From assembly GCA_022839105.1 (NCBI GenBank), contig JALHDH010000046.1, forward strand, positions 1 through 16,768: DNA of 16,768 nucleotides, in the 5' to 3' direction. A model generated the notes under the pieces. It was given only the letters and a program-made list of their open reading frames with translations, searched no databases and had not been told where the DNA came from. Below are positions 1 through 5,345 of the stretch, piece after piece (position 1 is the first letter of the stretch; the number at the start of each line of letters is the position of its first letter). Both the position numbers and the translations under genes were made by a program. The DNA comes from a bacterium. GTDB taxonomy: Bacteria > Vulcanimicrobiota > Xenobia > Xenobiales > Xenobiaceae.

Positions 1-159
1 GGCCAGCAGGCCTGCCAGGTCATCCTCGGGGGGCGCCGGCAGGGCGGGCACGTCGGCCACCAGGTCGGCAAGCTGGTTGGCGCCAGGGGCGCAGGGGTTG
101 GGGTTGCCGGAGAGGAACACCTCTCCGAGGGGCTCCGTGGTTTGTTTGATCGCGTTCAC
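1..159 (-). CDS. Unrecognised protein, N-terminal 53 residues only (cut by window edge)
   Basis: A GTG start at 159 opens a frame that stays open for 53 codons to the window edge. It is preceded by a purine-rich ribosome-binding stretch (GAAAGCGAGGAAG), and the previous gene on this strand stops 25 nt upstream. The visible protein begins MNAIKQTTEPLGEVFLSG, then has a short NPNPCAPG segment and a Pro/Ala/acidic stretch. No domain can be recognised from this fragment. Position, strand and base composition match the genes upstream, so it is most likely the next gene of the recombinase transcription unit. It shows that the element continues beyond the left edge. Confidence 0.6.
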   Translation of the reverse strand, partial: MNAIKQTTEPLGEVFLSGNPNPCAPGANQLADLVADVPALPAPPEDDLAGLLA

Positions 160-177
160 GGGGCTTCCTCGCTTTCT

Positions 178-196
178 CCCGGCATCAACGGCCGGG
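178..196 (-). other. Hairpin with a stop codon in its loop, just upstream of a start
   Basis: CCCGGC (178-183) and GCCGGG (191-196) form a 6-bp stem around a 7-nt loop. The TGA stop of the upstream gene (185-187) lies in that loop. The Shine-Dalgarno region of the next gene follows immediately. No T-tract follows, so this is not a classical terminator. It resembles the hairpins at 1087-1105 and 8219-8241 in position and in its CCGG-rich stem. Confidence 0.45.
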
Positions 197-793
197 GCGG
201 GCCTTCAGTATGGCATCTTGGGCTCTTCTCGCGTTCCAGTCGATTCGGCGAAGGCAGTCGATCATTTCCTGGAAGCAGAATGGTTCAGGGTCTTTCTCGA
301 TTTCCTTGAGCATGGCCGTCACAACGGCATCCACAGTCCTGGGGTCGATAGTCTTGCCTGCGGACATGACATTGACAGGGCTTCTTGGCGGAGGGGGCTT
401 GAACAGAATGTCATCCTTTGTGTTCGGCCTTCTACCACGGCCGATCCATACCGTAACGAGGGCATCGGCTGCCGTAGCGCAGTCTTCAGGCGACAAGTCG
501 GGGCGCACTATCGACAGAATCGCGGCCTCTTCATCCCGGATGGAATCGCGCAGGTCATGGGATTTTGCAGTCAAAGACTGGCGCTCTCCGAACTCTTGGC
601 GCATCCGAAAGGCTTCTGGATCCTGCGGGACTCCAGAGAACTTCATGTTTGGGCTTGGGCGGGCGGCCAGCAGGGCGCGGGCCCTTCCAATCGCCCGCGC
701 CCTATTCTGCGGCCTGTGTTCCAGCCAGGCGGCCAGGGTATCACGGGCAGCCTTCACCTCGGGCGGCAGGTCGGGAAGCTGGCCCCCCTTCAC
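185..793 (-). CDS. Conserved-looking hypothetical protein, 202 aa
   Basis: I do not recognise this protein. The GTG start at 793 overlaps the TGA of the upstream ribbon-helix-helix gene (790-792) as GTGA, which suggests translational coupling and decides the start. The protein is soluble and charged, with no membrane segment or signal peptide. The N-terminal 45 residues are Arg/Ala-rich and probably helical. Residues from about 75 to 120 are acidic and amphipathic. A Pro-rich, basic linker (around KPPPPRSP) precedes a C-terminal helical part containing the FCFQEMIDCLRRIDW segment. It is the third gene after the serine recombinase in the same unit. A structural, accessory or DNA-binding role are all possible, and none can be shown. 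Confidence 0.7.
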   Translation of the reverse strand: MKGGQLPDLPPEVKAARDTLAAWLEHRPQNRARAIGRARALLAARPSPNMKFSGVPQDPEAFRMRQEFGERQSLTAKSHDLRDSIRDEEAAILSIVRPDLSPEDCATAADALVTVWIGRGRRPNTKDDILFKPPPPRSPVNVMSAGKTIDPRTVDAVVTAMLKEIEKDPEPFCFQEMIDCLRRIDWNARRAQDAILKARPGR

Positions 794-1068
794 GGCTTCG
801 TCTCCTCGCTGGCGGCCTGTTCTTCAGCCAGGCGGGCCCGGCGTTCGCGCTGGTAGGTTGCGATCGGGGTCTGATACTCCCCCCATTCGTCGGGCGCCGG
901 CCTCCCGAGCTTCTCGAAAATCCACTCCCGGACCAGGCGCGAAGCCCCTCCAGACTGCCCCGGCTTCCGAGGGCCAAAGCGTTCCTCCCCCAGGGCCTTG
1001 AGTTCCTCGATCACGTCTTGCGGGAGGCGCAAGACCAGAACCGGTTTCCCGGTCGGTTGTCGAACCAT
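790..1068 (-). CDS. Ribbon-helix-helix (CopG/Arc-like) DNA-binding protein, 92 aa
   Basis: Residues 9-55 read as a ribbon-helix-helix fold: a short beta strand (KPVLVLRLPQ), helix A (DVIEELKALGEER), a loop, then helix B (ASRLVREWIFEKLG). In this family two chains pair their strands to bind the DNA major groove, so a transcriptional repressor or partition/copy-control regulator is likely. The C-terminal 30 residues are charged and rich in Arg/Glu. The ATG at 1068 follows a good Shine-Dalgarno (GGAGAAGGAAGG). An upstream in-frame extension to 1389 runs antisense-like through the recombinase gene and is rejected. The downstream 202-aa gene overlaps by GTGA. The gene lies 91 nt after the recombinase stop. 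The fold is inferred from sequence pattern only. Confidence 0.75.
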   Translation of the reverse strand: MVRQPTGKPVLVLRLPQDVIEELKALGEERFGPRKPGQSGGASRLVREWIFEKLGRPAPDEWGEYQTPIATYQRERRARLAEEQAASEETKP

Positions 1069-1086
1069 CGGCGTTCCCTTCCTTCT

Positions 1087-1105
1087 CCCGGGCATCCGGC
1101 CCGGG
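1087..1105 (-). other. GC hairpin upstream of the ribbon-helix-helix gene
   Basis: CCCGGGC (1087-1093) and GCCCGGG (1099-1105) form a perfect 7-bp stem with a 5-nt loop, in the 91-nt gap between the recombinase stop and the next start. It sits just upstream of the Shine-Dalgarno (stem end about 18 nt from the ATG). There is no T-tract on the minus strand. It could protect the downstream message, attenuate read-through from the recombinase promoter, or be a protein-binding palindrome. Confidence 0.45.
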
Positions 1106-1159
1106 TCGGTGGTTGGCCAGGCGGTCAGGCCCGGCCTCGGGGGCGGCGCCCCCAAGTCT

Positions 1160-1831
1160 TCAGGCGGCCCGGCGGGCCAGGACCTTTCGAACGGTTTCGG
1201 CGGCCCACTTGCCCCCGCGCTTCGTCCGGCGCCCCTCCTGGTCCAGGACGGACGCGATCGCGCGCAGGGTCTTGCCTTCGGCGGCCAGCGAGCGGATGCG
1301 GGCCACGGTCTCGGCTTCATCCTGGTCGGCCACCAGGTTGCCGGCTTCGACCCGGGCCCCCAGGGCCGGCGCCCCGACATGTTCCCCACGGGCGATCTTG
1401 TGGCGCAGGGCAGCGGAGGTCCTCTCCCCGATGGCCTCGCGCTCCCACTGGGAAACGCTGGCCAGGATGTTCAAGACCAGGCGCCCCCCGGCGGTCCTGG
1501 TGTCAATCTGGTCGGCCACCGACAACAGGGAGAACTTCGAGGCGAAGAAGCCGTCCACCAGGTCCCCCAGGTCCCGGACCGAGCGGGTCAGACGGTCAAG
1601 CTTCGCAACCAGGATGCCTTCGGCTTCACCGGCTTCGAGGGCGGCCAGGGCCCGGCGCAGGCCGGGGCGGTCCAGGGTCTTCGCGCTGGCGCCGGCGTCC
1701 CGAATCACGGCCACCAGTTCCAGTTCATACAGGGCGCAATACTGGCGGAGCTTCGCTTCCTGCGCATCCAAGGACACGCCTTCGCGGGCCTGTTCCTCGG
1801 TCGAAACCCTGACGTAACCCAGAACCTTCAT
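1160..1831 (-). CDS. Serine recombinase (resolvase/invertase family), 223 aa
   Basis: The N-terminal catalytic domain is clear: VLGYVRVSTEEQ carries the nucleophile Ser10 between Arg8 and the following Thr. The family's arginine-rich region appears as AKLDRLTRSVRDLGDL, followed by the SQWEREAIGERTS helix. The C-terminal part (a GKTLRAIASVLDQEG helix, then TKRGGKWAAETVRKVLAR) matches the start of the 'recombinase' DNA-binding domain of large serine recombinases. The protein is short: the zinc-ribbon and coiled-coil parts of large integrases are missing. These enzymes cut both strands at a crossover site and rotate the ends; whether this one integrates, inverts or resolves cannot be told. The ATG at 1831 has GGAGG seven nt upstream; upstream in-frame starts lack this. 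The gene has its own strong promoter. Confidence 0.92.
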   Translation of the reverse strand: MKVLGYVRVSTEEQAREGVSLDAQEAKLRQYCALYELELVAVIRDAGASAKTLDRPGLRRALAALEAGEAEGILVAKLDRLTRSVRDLGDLVDGFFASKFSLLSVADQIDTRTAGGRLVLNILASVSQWEREAIGERTSAALRHKIARGEHVGAPALGARVEAGNLVADQDEAETVARIRSLAAEGKTLRAIASVLDQEGRRTKRGGKWAAETVRKVLARRAA

Positions 1832-1864
1832 CGTGGCCTCCATCGGGGCGGTTCCCCTGCCAGG

Positions 1865-1893
1865 ATGATAGCGAATGATATGACACAAGTCAA
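1865..1893 (-). promoter_or_regulatory. Sigma70-type promoter of the recombinase unit
   Basis: On the minus strand, TTGACT (1893 to 1888) and TATCAT (1870 to 1865) are separated by exactly 17 bp, each one mismatch from consensus. Transcription would begin near 1858, giving a leader of about 28 nt with the GGAGG ribosome site before the ATG at 1831. The area is clearly more AT-rich than its surroundings. A further TTGACA lies upstream inside the palindrome at 1911-1938. Confidence 0.8.
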
Positions 1894-1910
1894 GCGAATG
1901 TTGTTACGCT

Positions 1911-1950
1911 TGTCAACGAAACGTCCGGTTTGTTGACAGGGTTCGTTGAC
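1911..1950. promoter_or_regulatory. 28-bp imperfect palindrome plus a third half-site upstream of the recombinase promoter
   Basis: Positions 1911-1938 form an inverted repeat with 11 of 14 pairs matching; the outer arms are TGTCAAC and GTTGACA. A third copy of the half-site, TTCGTTGAC, lies at 1942-1950, in the same orientation as the right arm and 13 bp away. It sits just upstream of the -35 box. It could be an operator for one of the element's small DNA-binding proteins, or the crossover site of the serine recombinase, since such sites are short, imperfect palindromes often placed next to the recombinase gene. The GGGGCGCCCC at 1951-1960 is a further adjoining palindrome. Confidence 0.7.
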
Positions 1951-1969
1951 GGGGCGCCCCCTGGCCCCT

Positions 1970-1984
1970 CGCGCGCGCGCGCGC
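1970..1984. repeat. Alternating CG run
   Basis: Fifteen bases of strictly alternating C and G lie in the 212-bp gap (1832-2043) between the main operon's last gene and the recombinase. Such runs can adopt Z-DNA under negative supercoiling and are prone to slippage. No function can be assigned. Confidence 0.6.
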
Positions 1985-2043
1985 ATGACCGGGTCGCAGA
2001 AGTCGCGAAACCCTGGAGGAGCAGGCGGCCAGCGAGGGCGCGC

Positions 2044-2211
2044 TCATCGTCGGACGGCCCGCAATGCCTGGAGGAGCTTCGCTTCGACGGCTTCCTCCAG
2101 GCGGAGGGCCCCAGGCCTGTCCCGTCGGTTCCTGGCCAGGGCATGGATGCGCACCAGGTCCAAGGCACGGAGCAGGGCTTCGGCTTCGGCACGGGACAGG
2201 CGCAGGGTCAT
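2044..2211 (-). CDS. Small helical protein, 55 aa, last gene of the main operon
   Basis: I do not recognise this protein. It begins MTLRLSRAEAEALLRALDLV and ends KLLQALRAVRR. It is made almost entirely of Leu/Ala/Arg/Glu, which suggests two amphipathic helices, perhaps a small dimeric regulator. The ATG at 2211 overlaps the TGA of the upstream gene (2208-2210) as ATGA and has GGGAGGTG nine nt before it, inside the duplicated 20-bp junction. Longer in-frame extensions upstream would run through the neighbouring genes and are rejected. After the stop comes the gap carrying the CG run and the recombinase control region; no clear terminator is seen there. Confidence 0.65.
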   Translation of the reverse strand: MTLRLSRAEAEALLRALDLVRIHALARNRRDRPGALRLEEAVEAKLLQALRAVRR

Positions 2212-2225
2212 CGGGGGCACCTCCC
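2206..2225. repeat. 20-bp direct repeat, copy A (gene junction)
   Basis: GGTCATCGGGGGCACCTCCC occurs here and again at 2433-2452, 227 bp apart. On the minus strand each copy encodes the C-terminal GRCPR and stop of one gene, the GGGAGGTG ribosome site, and the ATGA start of the next gene. The two genes ending in it are otherwise different. Confidence 0.9.
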
Positions 2226-2438
2226 AGGCAGGTTGTTCAGGACCTTGTGCGCGGCCTCGATGCAGGCCCGGCAACGGGGCGGATAGGGGTCGGCCAGCAG
2301 GTCTCCACAAGACAGGCAACGGCACAGACCTTCGGGGGCGCCGGGCAGGTGGAAGAAGGGCACCCCTCCGGGTCCCACCTGCGCAGAGAACGCTTCGACC
2401 CGTCGGGCCACCTCGGCTTCGAAGTCCTGGTCGGTCAT
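2208..2438 (-). CDS. Small zinc-knuckle protein, 76 aa
   Basis: The product has an acidic helical N-terminus (MTDQDFEAEVARRVEAF) and then a cysteine cluster: C39, C41, C44, C56, C59 (pattern CRCLSCGDLLADPYPPRCRAC), with a final C74 in the GRCPR tail. This looks like a four-cysteine zinc-binding knuckle. No family is recognised; small phage and element proteins of this type often bind DNA, RNA or a host protein. The ATG at 2438 overlaps the upstream TGA as ATGA and is preceded by GGGAGGTG. Its own TGA overlaps the next start in the same way. It shares its terminal residues and junction sequence with the gene before it. Confidence 0.75.
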   Translation of the reverse strand: MTDQDFEAEVARRVEAFSAQVGPGGVPFFHLPGAPEGLCRCLSCGDLLADPYPPRCRACIEAAHKVLNNLPGRCPR

Positions 2439-2452
2439 CGGGGGCACCTCCC
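2433..2452. repeat. 20-bp direct repeat, copy B (gene junction)
   Basis: This is the second copy of the junction sequence at 2206-2225, identical over 20 bases. It again supplies the end of one gene and the ribosome site and start of the next on the minus strand. Confidence 0.9.
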
Positions 2453-2944
2453 CACACAGGCAGCATCGGGCAAGCCGGGCAGGTTGCAGTCTGTGCACCA
2501 GGTCGCATCCGCCAGGGCTTGCAGGCCGGCTTCGAGGATTGCGCTTTGACTGGTCCCGGCCCGAATGGCGGCTTGTTCCAGCCAGGCGGCCAGAGGGAGG
2601 GGCACGCGGGCGGCAACGTGTTTCATCGGGGCAGCCGGGGCACGGTCACCCGGGCCAGCAGGGGGGCAGTCCTGGTCCAGGTAGCGGCGTTCCCGGCGAT
2701 AGGCGGTCACCTTGCGGGGCTTCTGGCGGCCTCGGCCCCCTCCGGAGGTTCCACCCTTCTTCGGGGTTGCGCTGGCCTGCATCAAGTCCGGGATGGAAGC
2801 CCCGAGCACGGCATCCCAGGCAGGCAAGCCGTCGGCTTCCCGGAGCAGGCCCGAGCAGGTCCCATCCGGGCACTCCCAGTATCCGGCCAGGCGCTTCGAG
2901 GGCACCAGGTCGCATCCGCACAGAGGGCAGGCGGGCGCGGTCAT
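2435..2944 (-). CDS. Zinc-ribbon protein with ribbon-helix-helix-like segment, 169 aa
   Basis: Residues 6-30 form a zinc ribbon (CPLCGC ... YWECPDGTC; C6, C9, C25, C30). A basic, Gly-rich linker follows (about 60-105). Residues 107-146 (MKHVAARVPLPLAAWLEQAA, then a Gly-Thr-Ser turn and the helix AILEAGLQALAD) fit a ribbon-helix-helix DNA-binding unit. A second cysteine set follows (C150, C153, C163, C167). The protein is probably a nucleic-acid-binding regulator with two metal sites; its target is unknown. The ATG at 2944 shares one base with the upstream TGA (TGATG). The TTG one codon earlier is less likely. No internal ribosome site precedes Met107, so this reads as one fused protein. Confidence 0.75.
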   Translation of the reverse strand: MTAPACPLCGCDLVPSKRLAGYWECPDGTCSGLLREADGLPAWDAVLGASIPDLMQASATPKKGGTSGGGRGRQKPRKVTAYRRERRYLDQDCPPAGPGDRAPAAPMKHVAARVPLPLAAWLEQAAIRAGTSQSAILEAGLQALADATWCTDCNLPGLPDAACVGRCPR

Positions 2945-3822
2945 CAAGCGGCCTCGGTCCTGGCCAGCACCAGGACGGCGGCCCGAGCTTCGGGGTCCAG
3001 GGCGAGAAGCTGGCGGAGAACCTCCACGGGGCGCGGGCCCGGCGCGGGGTCCTGGTGGGAGGTTGAAGGCTCTTCAGCCAGGCGGCCAACAGGAACAGGC
3101 GCGGGGGTTAGCGGGGCTTTGCGGGCCTGCGTTCGCAGGTGTCGGGCCCGTCGGCCTTCCTTCTGGGCCTCCTTGGCGCAGGTCGGGCAGTATCGTCGGC
3201 CCCCTCTCCCGTCGATCGGGGCGTTGCAGCGGCAGCAGGTTCTCGGTTCTTCGGGCATGGGCTCCTCCTCGGGTTCCTGGTGGGAGTCATCCTGGGCCCC
3301 AGGCGGGTCCTGGGACGCAGGGGCAGGGTCGGACGATGTAGCAGGCGGGGGCGGGTCCTCCAGGGCCTCCTGCGCAGGTCTGGCGGCCTCCTCGGGCATC
3401 CCGCACAAGTCCCCAGGAGCGGAATCCTGCGGCATCCTGCGGCAATCAACGGCAGGCGGCGGGTCCTGGTCGGGCCCTTTTTCATGGTCCTGCAAAAACT
3501 GCAAAAACTCCCCCTCCTGGTCGGGCAGCGGCTCTTCACTGACGATGGCCAGAGGGCAACGGCCGGCAGCCAGTTCCGGGCCTCGGGGGTCCTTGCGGGC
3601 GGTCCTGGTGCACCGAATCACGGTCCGGCGCACCGAGGGCAGGCCCGGCCTGTGCACGGTCAGCACCTCCAGAACCCCGAGCTTCCCGCATTCGGGGCAG
3701 CGGGCGCGAGGCCGGCGGGCTTCACGCAGTCGAACCTCCTGTTCGTCGGGCCTGGTCATCGTCAGGCGGTCCCGGTCCAGGGAACTCGGGATGGACAAGC
3801 TGGCGGCCAAGGGCGCAGTCAC
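2944..3822 (-). CDS. Two-zinc-finger protein with disordered middle, 292 aa
   Basis: The N-terminal cysteines C42, C45, C71 and C89 (RCPECGKLGVLEVL ... VIRC ... GRCPLAIV) suggest a zinc ribbon like those of small phage activators. A long Pro/Asp/Glu/Gln-rich, probably disordered stretch runs from about 95 to 190. A second finger follows at C196/C197, C199, C212 and C215 (CCRCNAPI ... RYCPTCAKEAQKEGRRAR), then a basic tail and a Leu/Ala-rich C-terminal helix. No family is recognised; the layout suggests a nucleic-acid-binding adaptor. The GTG at 3822 overlaps the TGA of the Dam gene as GTGA and follows a strong Shine-Dalgarno (AAGGAGG, about seven nt away). The internal ATG at MTRPDEQ lacks a ribosome site. 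The open frame upstream of 3822 only shadows the Dam gene. Confidence 0.75.
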   Translation of the reverse strand: MTAPLAASLSIPSSLDRDRLTMTRPDEQEVRLREARRPRARCPECGKLGVLEVLTVHRPGLPSVRRTVIRCTRTARKDPRGPELAAGRCPLAIVSEEPLPDQEGEFLQFLQDHEKGPDQDPPPAVDCRRMPQDSAPGDLCGMPEEAARPAQEALEDPPPPATSSDPAPASQDPPGAQDDSHQEPEEEPMPEEPRTCCRCNAPIDGRGGRRYCPTCAKEAQKEGRRARHLRTQARKAPLTPAPVPVGRLAEEPSTSHQDPAPGPRPVEVLRQLLALDPEARAAVLVLARTEAA

Positions 3823-4343
3823 GGGCGGTCCTCCTTCCAGTTCCAGCACCTCCACGGCGAAAGAGGGAGGTCCAGGCCCGGGCGATAGACGGCAACCAGG
3901 TTGGGCCACGGGGCCTGATTCGGCGCCCCCACGAACCGGACGCGGGGACACAGGAAGATCACCTCGGCTTGCCCGGCGATATCCTCTTGAAACCAGGTGG
4001 TTCCCGTGTCGGACTTCAGGAGCAGGACCGAGAGGTTCCCGGCCCGAGCTTCAGCCACGGCCTTTCGGCACCAGGGCCCCGGGTCGGAATAAGGGGGGTT
4101 GCACCAGGTCGGCCCGGGCCCCCAGGGTTGAGCCAGGCCATTCTCGGCCGGGGTCCAGAACCGGGCGCACTTGGCGTTCCCGGGCAAGGCGGCAGCGTCA
4201 AGGACGAAGGGCCCGAACTCCCTGTCCAGGGCCTCAAAGAGGGTGGGCGGGGTTGCCCACTGGTCGCCCGTCCCGGTCGGAGCGGGGCAGGCATCAGGAG
4301 CAGTTGGGCGCCGGTCAAAACGGTTTCTCCGAATCCATGCCAT
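3819..4343 (-). CDS. dam: Phage-type DNA N-6-adenine methyltransferase, 174 aa
   Basis: The protein matches the compact phage Dam family. It has QWATPPTLFEALDREFGPF (28-46), LDAAA for cofactor binding (48-52), the catalytic NPPY (82-85, in TWCNPPYSD), TTWFQE (115-120), and a PRVRF segment (133-137) followed by a PNQAPWPNLV strand. Length is typical for the family. It transfers a methyl group from S-adenosylmethionine to adenine N6; the classical target is GATC, but specificity here is inferred. No restriction enzyme gene is adjacent, so protection of element DNA or control of expression and replication are more likely than classical restriction-modification. The ATG at 4343 overlaps the end of the upstream gene by 29 nt and has only a weak ribosome site, so translation is probably coupled. 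Confidence 0.9.
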   Translation of the reverse strand: MAWIRRNRFDRRPTAPDACPAPTGTGDQWATPPTLFEALDREFGPFVLDAAALPGNAKCARFWTPAENGLAQPWGPGPTWCNPPYSDPGPWCRKAVAEARAGNLSVLLLKSDTGTTWFQEDIAGQAEVIFLCPRVRFVGAPNQAPWPNLVAVYRPGLDLPLSPWRCWNWKEDRP

Positions 4344-4695
4344 GCCCGCAGTAGGGGCACGGTTCTGGGGCCTCGGAAACCGAGGGGCGAATCCGTTCGA
4401 GAAGGAGCAGGTGTTCGCCCCGGATGTTCGGCGGAGGATAGTCCCACTCGAAGACTCCGTTGTTCAGGTAAGGCACGGCCCTCCGAATCGCGTCCCACAG
4501 GCCCGGGGTCACGGGCACGGCGCCCTCCTCGAAGCGAAGCTGTTCAATGGCGGGGCACAGGGGCAGGGGGAAGACGCGGCATCCGTTGGTAACCAGGTTG
4601 GCGGGCAGGGGCGCGCTTGCCTGCAGGATCCAGGGGAACCACAAGCGATCCTCTCCGTCTTCCATGTGGAACTTGCTTGAGCTTTGGGGAATCAC
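4315..4695 (-). CDS. Unrecognised protein with C-terminal CxxC, 126 aa
   Basis: No family is recognised. The protein is mixed alpha/beta with many aromatic residues (RLWFPWILQAS, VFEWDYPPPN), a Pro-rich centre, and a C-terminal CPYCGHGMDSEKPF with C113 and C116, which could be half of a zinc knuckle or a redox pair. The GTG at 4695 overlaps the upstream TGA as GTGA and has AGGAGGAAG before it, which decides the start; the frame upstream of it only shadows the previous gene. It lies directly upstream of, and overlaps, the Dam methyltransferase gene, so the two proteins are co-made. Confidence 0.72.
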   Translation of the reverse strand: MIPQSSSKFHMEDGEDRLWFPWILQASAPLPANLVTNGCRVFPLPLCPAIEQLRFEEGAVPVTPGLWDAIRRAVPYLNNGVFEWDYPPPNIRGEHLLLLERIRPSVSEAPEPCPYCGHGMDSEKPF

Positions 4696-5345
4696 GGCAC
4701 TTCCTCCTCGAACAGGTCCAGGCCCTTCCAACATCGGCCACACAGGAACCGGCGGCCACCTTCGAGCGGCTTCCACTTGGGCGATCGGCTCTTGCAGGCC
4801 GGGCAGGTCTCAGGCATCCCCGATGGCGGAGATGGCGGGGGCGCCACGGCCACCAGTTCAACGGCGTTCACCTTCGTGAACAGGTCCGGGCGGGCAGGCA
4901 GCGGCTCCTCCTGGCGGCCTGGTTCCCCTCCGAGCAGGTCCCAGGCCCTCTCGGCCAGGTCACGGCCCGGCGCAGGCGAGAGGGCACACAGGCGGCCAAG
5001 GGCGCGGGTCACCAGAACGGCCAGGTCATCCTCTCCGAGGTCCGGGGCCAGGTCCCGAGCTTGAGCTTCCAGCCAGGCCAGACCGGCCTCGGGGGCGGAC
5101 CCGGCGCGGGCACTCCGAAGCCAGGCCAGGTTCACCCGGTCGAAGAGGTTGGCCACCAGGGGAGCTTCAGGCTCGAAGGTCAGGGAGTCGGAGTCCTCCC
5201 GGACGGCTTCCCGAGCGTCCGAAGCGTCCGAGCGTCCGGGGTCGATAGCGGGCGCAGGGTGAACCACGGCCAGAGAGGGGAGGGGCTCCTCTTGCCCCGG
5301 CCCAAAGAGGGCCTCTTGAGCCAGTCGAACCAGGTTGCTCCTCAT
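4692..5345 (-). CDS. Helical protein with C-terminal zinc ribbon, 217 aa
   Basis: No family is recognised. Residues 1-60 are acidic and low-complexity, including a short repeat encoded by about three 9-bp AGCGTCCGA units (5214-5239). Residues 65-145 are Leu/Ala/Arg-rich and probably a helical bundle (NLFDRVNLAWLRSAR ... DLAERAWDLLGG). A Pro-rich linker leads to a zinc ribbon with C181, C184, C202 and C205 (CPACKSRSPKWKPLEGGRRF then LCGRC). It follows the primase-ATPase gene, so a replication accessory or DNA-binding role is plausible but not shown. The ATG at 5345 overlaps the primase stop as ATGA and has GGAGGG before it; the GTG four codons earlier is less well placed. Confidence 0.75.
   Translation of the reverse strand: MRSNLVRLAQEALFGPGQEEPLPSLAVVHPAPAIDPGRSDASDAREAVREDSDSLTFEPEAPLVANLFDRVNLAWLRSARAGSAPEAGLAWLEAQARDLAPDLGEDDLAVLVTRALGRLCALSPAPGRDLAERAWDLLGGEPGRQEEPLPARPDLFTKVNAVELVAVAPPPSPPSGMPETCPACKSRSPKWKPLEGGRRFLCGRCWKGLDLFEEEVP

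Noticed and set aside
565..1936. Long plus-strand open frames over the left genes
   Set aside because: They are Arg/Pro/Gly-rich shadows of the serine recombinase and its neighbours, which have recognisable motifs and ribosome sites.
1890..2192. Minus-strand 100-codon open frame across the recombinase control region
   Set aside because: It spans the CG run, palindrome and promoter region and has no ribosome site; the 55-aa frame is better supported.
1946..4354. 802-codon plus-strand open frame
   Set aside because: It is a shadow of five tightly overlapping minus-strand genes; the composition is Arg/Ser/Gly-rich with no domain pattern.
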